From DATFMH01 sp035267045 (GTDB taxonomy: Bacteria; Bacteroidota; Rhodothermia; Balneolales; DATFMH01): a stretch of DNA of 9,544 nt. The DNA is taken from the NCBI GenBank assembly GCA_035267045.1, contig DATFMH010000187.1, forward strand, positions 1-9,544, read 5' to 3'. The position numbers were made by a program, and so were the translations under genes. The notes below the pieces were generated by a model, which did no database searches, was not told where the DNA came from, and was given only the letters and a program-made list of their open reading frames with translations. Positions 5,658-9,544 of this stretch are shown piece by piece (positions within the stretch are counted from its first letter, which is position 1; each line of letters opens with the position of its first letter).

Positions 5658-7175
5658 ATGATCGAATCACTCCCAAAAACTATTAAAATATCATCTCTTT
5701 ATGAAGACCTGGACAAAAGTATCCGGGATTTGAAAGAAAATCCGTCCCGGGTTTTGGAGTCACGCGAAATTGTGGAGAGAGCATTAACAGATGGTAATGC
5801 CTATTACGGTATTAATACCGGATTTGGAGCCCTGGCCTCAAAACGCATTGATCCGGATAAAGTGGCCAAGCTGCAATCCAACCTTATATTGAGTCATTCT
5901 GTAGGCGTTGGTGATCTGATCCCAAAAGATATTACCCGTTTGATGCTTCAATTAAAAATCCATGCTTTGGGACTTGGATATTCAGGAGTTTCCAAAACAA
6001 CTTTTGATCGCTTGATCCTTTTCCTGGATGAGGATTTAATCCCTGCAGTACCAAGCAAAGGTAGTGTGGGGGCTTCGGGTGATTTAGCTCCATTAGCGCA
6101 TATGGCGCTTCCGCTTCTTGGATACGGGGCTTTCTGGAATGAAGATGGGACGGATACGATCCCGGCCGAAAAAATTCTGAATAAGTTTAATATTGGTCCC
6201 ATCGAACTACAGGCCAAAGATGGCCTTTCTCTCATCAACGGTACCCAAATGATGAGTGCTTATGGCTCATATATCCTGGAAAAAGCCATACGACTCGAAA
6301 AATTGGCGGATATCATGGCTGCCATGAGCCTGGAAGCATTACAAGGCAGCATAAAACCTTTTGATGCCCGAATTCACCAAATACGTCCACACCCTGGCCA
6401 ACAGGTAGTTGCTGATAACGTCCGCAAGCTGCTTACGGATAGTGAAATCCTGGAATCACATCGTAACTGCGGCAAAGTTCAGGATCCGTATTGCCTGCGA
6501 TGTGTACCACAAGTTCACGGAGCAACGCGCGGCGCGTTAAACCATGCCCGGTCCGTTTTGGAAACGGAGATCAACTCAGTAACTGATAATCCGCTTGTCT
6601 TTGAGAACGGCGATATCATCAGCGGAGGCAATTTCCATGGACAGCCATTGGCTTTGGCTCTCGATTATTCCGCCATAGCTATCGCTGAATTGGCCAGTAT
6701 TTCGGAACGACGTACCTATTTATTACTCGATGGACACGATGGCCTGCCCAAACTTCTGATGAGAGAAACAGGCTTGAATTCCGGTTTCATGATCCCTCAG
6801 TATACAGCGGCCGCTTTAGTCTCTGAAAACAAAGTACTGTGCCATCCCGCTTCTGTTGATACTATCCCCACCAGTCTGGGACAGGAAGATCACGTGAGTA
6901 TGGGCAGCATCTCCGCACATAAATTACTCAATGTATATGAGAATGTGGAAAATGTATTAGCTATTGAACTTTTCACCGCCTCCCAGGCATTGGATTACCG
7001 CAAACCATTACGGCCGGGTAAAGGGGTGGAAATCGCCCACGATTATATCCGGTCTTCGATACCGCATACGGAAGTAGATTACTACTACAAATATGATATC
7101 AACCGATGTGTCGATTTAATACGCGATCCAATTTTTATCGAGACCATTGAAAATCAATTAACAACACTTAACTGA
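5658..7175 (+). CDS. hutH: histidine ammonia-lyase (histidase), EC 4.3.1.3
   Basis: HutH eliminates ammonia from L-histidine to give trans-urocanate, the first committed step of the pathway; it works in the cytosol as a homotetramer. The 505-residue protein has the signature GSVGASGDLAPLAH (135-148), whose A139-S140-G141 cyclises to the MIO electrophile. It also has the catalytic tyrosine loop YYGINTGFG (49-57, Y50), SHSVGVG with H80, QDPYCLRCVPQVHGA (275-289), NFHGQPLALALD (325-336) and GQEDHVSMGS (408-417) with E410. These HutH-type residues separate it from phenylalanine or tyrosine ammonia-lyases. The start is fixed by an in-frame TAA directly before the ATG (5655-5657). No Shine-Dalgarno is visible, which suggests leader-dependent or weak initiation. 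Its stop overlaps the hutI start by one base (TGATG), so hutH, hutI and hutG form one translationally linked unit. Confidence 0.97.
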   Translation: MIESLPKTIKISSLYEDLDKSIRDLKENPSRVLESREIVERALTDGNAYYGINTGFGALASKRIDPDKVAKLQSNLILSHSVGVGDLIPKDITRLMLQLKIHALGLGYSGVSKTTFDRLILFLDEDLIPAVPSKGSVGASGDLAPLAHMALPLLGYGAFWNEDGTDTIPAEKILNKFNIGPIELQAKDGLSLINGTQMMSAYGSYILEKAIRLEKLADIMAAMSLEALQGSIKPFDARIHQIRPHPGQQVVADNVRKLLTDSEILESHRNCGKVQDPYCLRCVPQVHGATRGALNHARSVLETEINSVTDNPLVFENGDIISGGNFHGQPLALALDYSAIAIAELASISERRTYLLLDGHDGLPKLLMRETGLNSGFMIPQYTAAALVSENKVLCHPASVDTIPTSLGQEDHVSMGSISAHKLLNVYENVENVLAIELFTASQALDYRKPLRPGKGVEIAHDYIRSSIPHTEVDYYYKYDINRCVDLIRDPIFIETIENQLTTLN

Positions 7176-8401
7176 TGCCTGTTCTCAAAAACATAGGATA
7201 CCTGGCTACTTGTGAAGAAGACGGAAGTCAATCAGATATTCATGACATATCAAAAGCTGCATTAGCATGGGAGGGATCTCGAATAACCTGGGTTGGCAAA
7301 GAATCTGACCTTCCCCCTAACCTGCATAACATGGAGTCGATCGATGCCAATGGGAAAATGATTGTACCGGGTTTAATTGATTGTCATACGCATCTGGCTT
7401 TTGGCGGCTGGCGCTCTGATGAATTTGAAATGCGTATTCAGGGGAAAAGCTATCTTGAAATAGCTCGTGCAGGTGGCGGTATCGCCTCAACGGTAAAAAA
7501 TACACGGGAGGCTTCTTTTCAACAACTCGTTGAACAATCCATGGATTTCCTTGACGAAATGGCTTTATTAGGCGTCACGGCTGTGGAGTGTAAAAGCGGA
7601 TATGGATTAAATACTGAGAATGAGTTAAAATTATTGAAAGTTTACAAGGAGCTTGAGAATAGGCATCGCGTAAACATCATATCAACTTTTTTGGGAGCTC
7701 ACATAGTACCGGATGAGTACAAGAACAATAGGGATGCATATATCAACCTTATTGAACAAGAGATGATACCCACCATTTCCAAACAAAATCTGGCAGATTT
7801 TTGCGATGTATTTGTTGAAAACACAGCTTTCAGCGTTGATGAAGCCAGGCATATTTTTGAGGCCGGGAAGAAGTATGGATTGACACCAAAACTGCACGCC
7901 GATCAACTGACATCAGGAGCCGGTGCTGAACTGGCAGCTGAGGTTGGGGCTGTTTCGGCTGATCACCTGGAATGTATTAGTGATGCGGGGATTTCAGCGA
8001 TGGCTGAAACCGGCGTTTGTGCCGTTAGCCTACCCCTTGCAACGTTGTATCTGAATCAGCAACCAATGCCTGCCCGTAAGCTCATTGATGCGGGAGTCCC
8101 TGTTTGCGTGGCAACGGATTTCAACCCGGGTTCCGCCCCGAGTTATGACCTGCCGCTTGCTATGATGCTGGCCTGCAACCTGCAGCGTATGACCCCCGCT
8201 GAAGTATTAAAGGGTGTAACGATAAATGCTGCAAAAGCGATAAAAAGAGAGCAATATATGGGTTCACTTGAACCGGGGAAATTAGCTAATTTTATTATTG
8301 TCGATGCACCTGATGTTAACCACTGGATGTATCATTATCGTCCGAATGCCTGTGAAAAAACATTCATCAAGGGAAACGAATTTATTAAGGATGCTTTATG
8401 A
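7175..8401 (+). CDS. hutI: imidazolonepropionase, EC 3.5.2.7
   Basis: HutI hydrolyses 4-imidazolone-5-propionate to N-formimidoyl-L-glutamate, step three of histidine catabolism, and belongs to the amidohydrolase superfamily (TIM-barrel, one Zn2+ or Fe). Metal ligands are visible as H71 and H73 in VPGLIDCHTHLAFGG, H241 in PKLHADQL and D315 in VATDFNPGSAPS. Expected substrate contacts are R80 in GGWRSDEFE, Y143 in CKSGYGLNTE, and H176 in FLGAHIVP; H264 sits in SADHLE. The 408-residue length is usual. After the metal histidine it has Gln (HADQ) where some homologues have Glu; both are found in working family members as far as I know. Its ATG overlaps the hutH stop by one base and its own stop overlaps hutG by four (ATGA). 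No separate Shine-Dalgarno is seen, so it probably depends on ribosomes finishing hutH. Confidence 0.96.
   Translation: MPVLKNIGYLATCEEDGSQSDIHDISKAALAWEGSRITWVGKESDLPPNLHNMESIDANGKMIVPGLIDCHTHLAFGGWRSDEFEMRIQGKSYLEIARAGGGIASTVKNTREASFQQLVEQSMDFLDEMALLGVTAVECKSGYGLNTENELKLLKVYKELENRHRVNIISTFLGAHIVPDEYKNNRDAYINLIEQEMIPTISKQNLADFCDVFVENTAFSVDEARHIFEAGKKYGLTPKLHADQLTSGAGAELAAEVGAVSADHLECISDAGISAMAETGVCAVSLPLATLYLNQQPMPARKLIDAGVPVCVATDFNPGSAPSYDLPLAMMLACNLQRMTPAEVLKGVTINAAKAIKREQYMGSLEPGKLANFIIVDAPDVNHWMYHYRPNACEKTFIKGNEFIKDAL
8387..8391 (+). promoter_or_regulatory. hutG ribosome binding site inside the end of hutI
   Basis: AAGGA lies 6 bases before the hutG ATG. It is one of the few good Shine-Dalgarno sequences in the window and supports the 8398 start together with the ATGA overlap. 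Confidence 0.6.
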
Positions 8402-9348
8402 GTGATACAAATCTATTCAACGAACCCGATATAGAGTTACCAAGGAAACAGGAAGATGATCCAAGGATCGGGCATCTGATTAAATTCGGGGAAGAACAAA
8501 TAACGGAAGATACCCGTATTGTATTAATAGGTTTTCCATCCGATGAAGGAGTTAAACGCAACTGGGGACGACCCGGTGCCGCCAAAGCCCCTGATTATAT
8601 TCGTACCGCTTTATACAAATTGACCCCACCACCCGATCAATATTTGTCTTTTCTTTATCTTTTGGATAACACGGTTGATCTCGGAAATTTAAATATCTCC
8701 GGAGATGTGGAAGAGGATCAGGATTTATTAGGTAAAATAATTGCTGAATACCTTGAGAAAGACATCATTCCCATTATCCTCGGTGGTGGACATGAAACGG
8801 CTTTCGGCCATTTCAGCGGATATATTCATAGTCGTAAAAAGTGCCATATACTGAATTGGGACGCTCATGCGGATGTTCGTGAACTCAAAGAACAAAAAGC
8901 CCATTCCGGCTCTCCCTTCCGACAGGCTATTTTACACCCATCGGATATTTGTCAAACGTATACCGTTGCAGGCCTGCTGCCTCACTCAGTCGCCAATAAA
9001 CATCTTGATTTTATATCCCGGAATAACGGCTGCTTTTTTATGAAAAACGAGCTGAATAAACAGAAAATTGATCAAATATACAGCCGTTACACCATGCCGG
9101 TAATGGTAACATTCGACATGGACGCACTGGACCAGTCATATGCACCGGGCGTCAGTGCTCCGGCCGTTAACGGTATGTCTCCCGATTTGTTCCTGTATGC
9201 AGCCCGAACAGCAGGTGCTTCCCCGCATGTACATTCATTTGATTTCGTGGAATTCAATCCGGATTTCGACCGGGACAATCAAACGGCCAAGATAACAGCG
9301 CTGACTATTTGGTATTGTCTTGCAGGATTGGCAGAGCGGCTTACATAG
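8398..9348 (+). CDS. hutG: formimidoylglutamase, arginase/agmatinase superfamily, EC 3.5.3.8
   Basis: HutG hydrolyses N-formimidoyl-L-glutamate to L-glutamate and formamide, ending the short Hut route. The 316-residue protein carries all the ureohydrolase binuclear Mn2+ motifs: H132 in ILGGGHETAFGH, D155-x-H157-x-D159 in NWDAHADVRE, and D240-x-D242 in TFDMDALDQSYAPGVSAP. The final SFDFVEFNPDFDRDNQTAK segment (about 280-298) also matches the family. GGGHE rather than the arginase GGDHS, the N-terminal DxGxxRNxGRxGA-like stretch (49-61), and the hut context favour HutG over arginase or agmatinase. The start is set by AAGGA at 8387-8391 and the ATGA overlap with hutI. It is the last gene of the cluster; no hairpin terminator is seen before the window ends. 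A related formimidoylglutamate deiminase route is not encoded here. Confidence 0.93.
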   Translation: MSDTNLFNEPDIELPRKQEDDPRIGHLIKFGEEQITEDTRIVLIGFPSDEGVKRNWGRPGAAKAPDYIRTALYKLTPPPDQYLSFLYLLDNTVDLGNLNISGDVEEDQDLLGKIIAEYLEKDIIPIILGGGHETAFGHFSGYIHSRKKCHILNWDAHADVRELKEQKAHSGSPFRQAILHPSDICQTYTVAGLLPHSVANKHLDFISRNNGCFFMKNELNKQKIDQIYSRYTMPVMVTFDMDALDQSYAPGVSAPAVNGMSPDLFLYAARTAGASPHVHSFDFVEFNPDFDRDNQTAKITALTIWYCLAGLAERLT

Positions 9349-9349
9349 A

Positions 9350-9385
9350 ACACGGACGATGCGGACAACGCTGGCTACCGCGGAA
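9350..9385 (+). repeat. degenerate 9-bp-phased ACACGGACG tract after hutG
   Basis: Four 9-mers follow the hutG stop almost immediately: ACACGGACG (9350), ATGCGGACA (9359), ACGCTGGCT (9368) and ACCGCGGAA (9377). It is a GC-rich island in an otherwise AT-rich gap. The rest of the gap (9386-9544) has no gene, promoter or terminator that I can support. Confidence 0.45.
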
Positions 9386-9544
9386 AAATGTAACCACAGA
9401 TGCATATGTTAAGAGGTAAAAATGACTCGTCCGGAATAGGATGGTAATTCTACCAAAAATAGATGTATTTAAAAGGGTTTCTAATAGAGAATGACGAAAT
9501 GAATTATGACTAATTTATGACAATAAATAATACGACATCCTTAC

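Noticed and set aside
5948..6238. Antisense open frame of 96 codons within hutH
   Set aside because: It overlaps the MIO signature region of hutH and has low-complexity Ser/Pro-rich composition typical of a reverse-strand shadow.
9353..9433. CGGACGA (9353-9359) and TCGTCCG (9427-9433) as a long-range inverted repeat or mobile element end
   Set aside because: The arms are only 7 bp with 67 bp between them, and no T-run, transposase or target duplication is present. It is likely chance.
1..9544. CRISPR array, tRNA, rRNA or insertion sequence
   Set aside because: No regularly spaced long repeats, no cloverleaf or rRNA-like segment, and no transposase fragment were seen on either strand.

Overview
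The window holds seven genes in three blocks. The best taxonomic guess is a Balneolota or Rhodothermota type bacterium (the wider Bacteroidota/FCB group). Reasons are the protein style of the POT transporter and Hut enzymes, the weak or absent Shine-Dalgarno sequences before several genes, and a Hut pathway ending in HutG rather than a formiminotransferase. The POT gene nevertheless has a classical TTGACA/TATCAT promoter. The assignment is inferred from sequence character only and is not certain.

Block 1 (about 52-1731, minus strand) is a compact two-gene unit. An Xre-type helix-turn-helix protein fused to an ImmA/IrrE zinc-peptidase domain (626-1678) overlaps by 4 bp (ATGA) a PIN-domain ribonuclease-like protein (66-629). 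It looks like a toxin-antitoxin module: small, visibly more AT-rich than its neighbours, antitoxin-like gene first, and a cluster of palindromic half-sites over its own probable promoter. Block 2 (1807-3560, minus strand) is a POT/PTR2 proton-coupled oligopeptide symporter with its own strong promoter, a leader hairpin, and a clear intrinsic terminator that separates it from block 1.

Block 3 (3803-9348, plus strand) is a complete histidine-utilisation set in pathway-like order hutU-hutH-hutI-hutG. HutH turns histidine into urocanate, HutU makes imidazolonepropionate, HutI opens the ring to N-formimidoyl-glutamate, and HutG hydrolyses that to glutamate and formamide. hutH-hutI overlap by 1 bp and hutI-hutG by 4 bp. 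hutU is separated from hutH by 169 bp. The peptide transporter is divergent from hutU across a 355-bp intergenic region with three back-to-back dyads next to hutU, so import of histidine-containing peptides and histidine breakdown may be co-controlled. No hut regulator or dedicated histidine/urocanate permease is in the window.

The most unusual non-coding signal is a set of degenerate short-period tracts just after stop codons and within intergenic gaps. Three have 7-bp phasing with different consensus words (1876-1924, 5476-5517, 5575-5609) and one has 9-bp phasing (9350-9385). They are not explained by the genes and recur at gene ends, which makes them the best candidate here for something undescribed. 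The coding content itself is largely well-known families.
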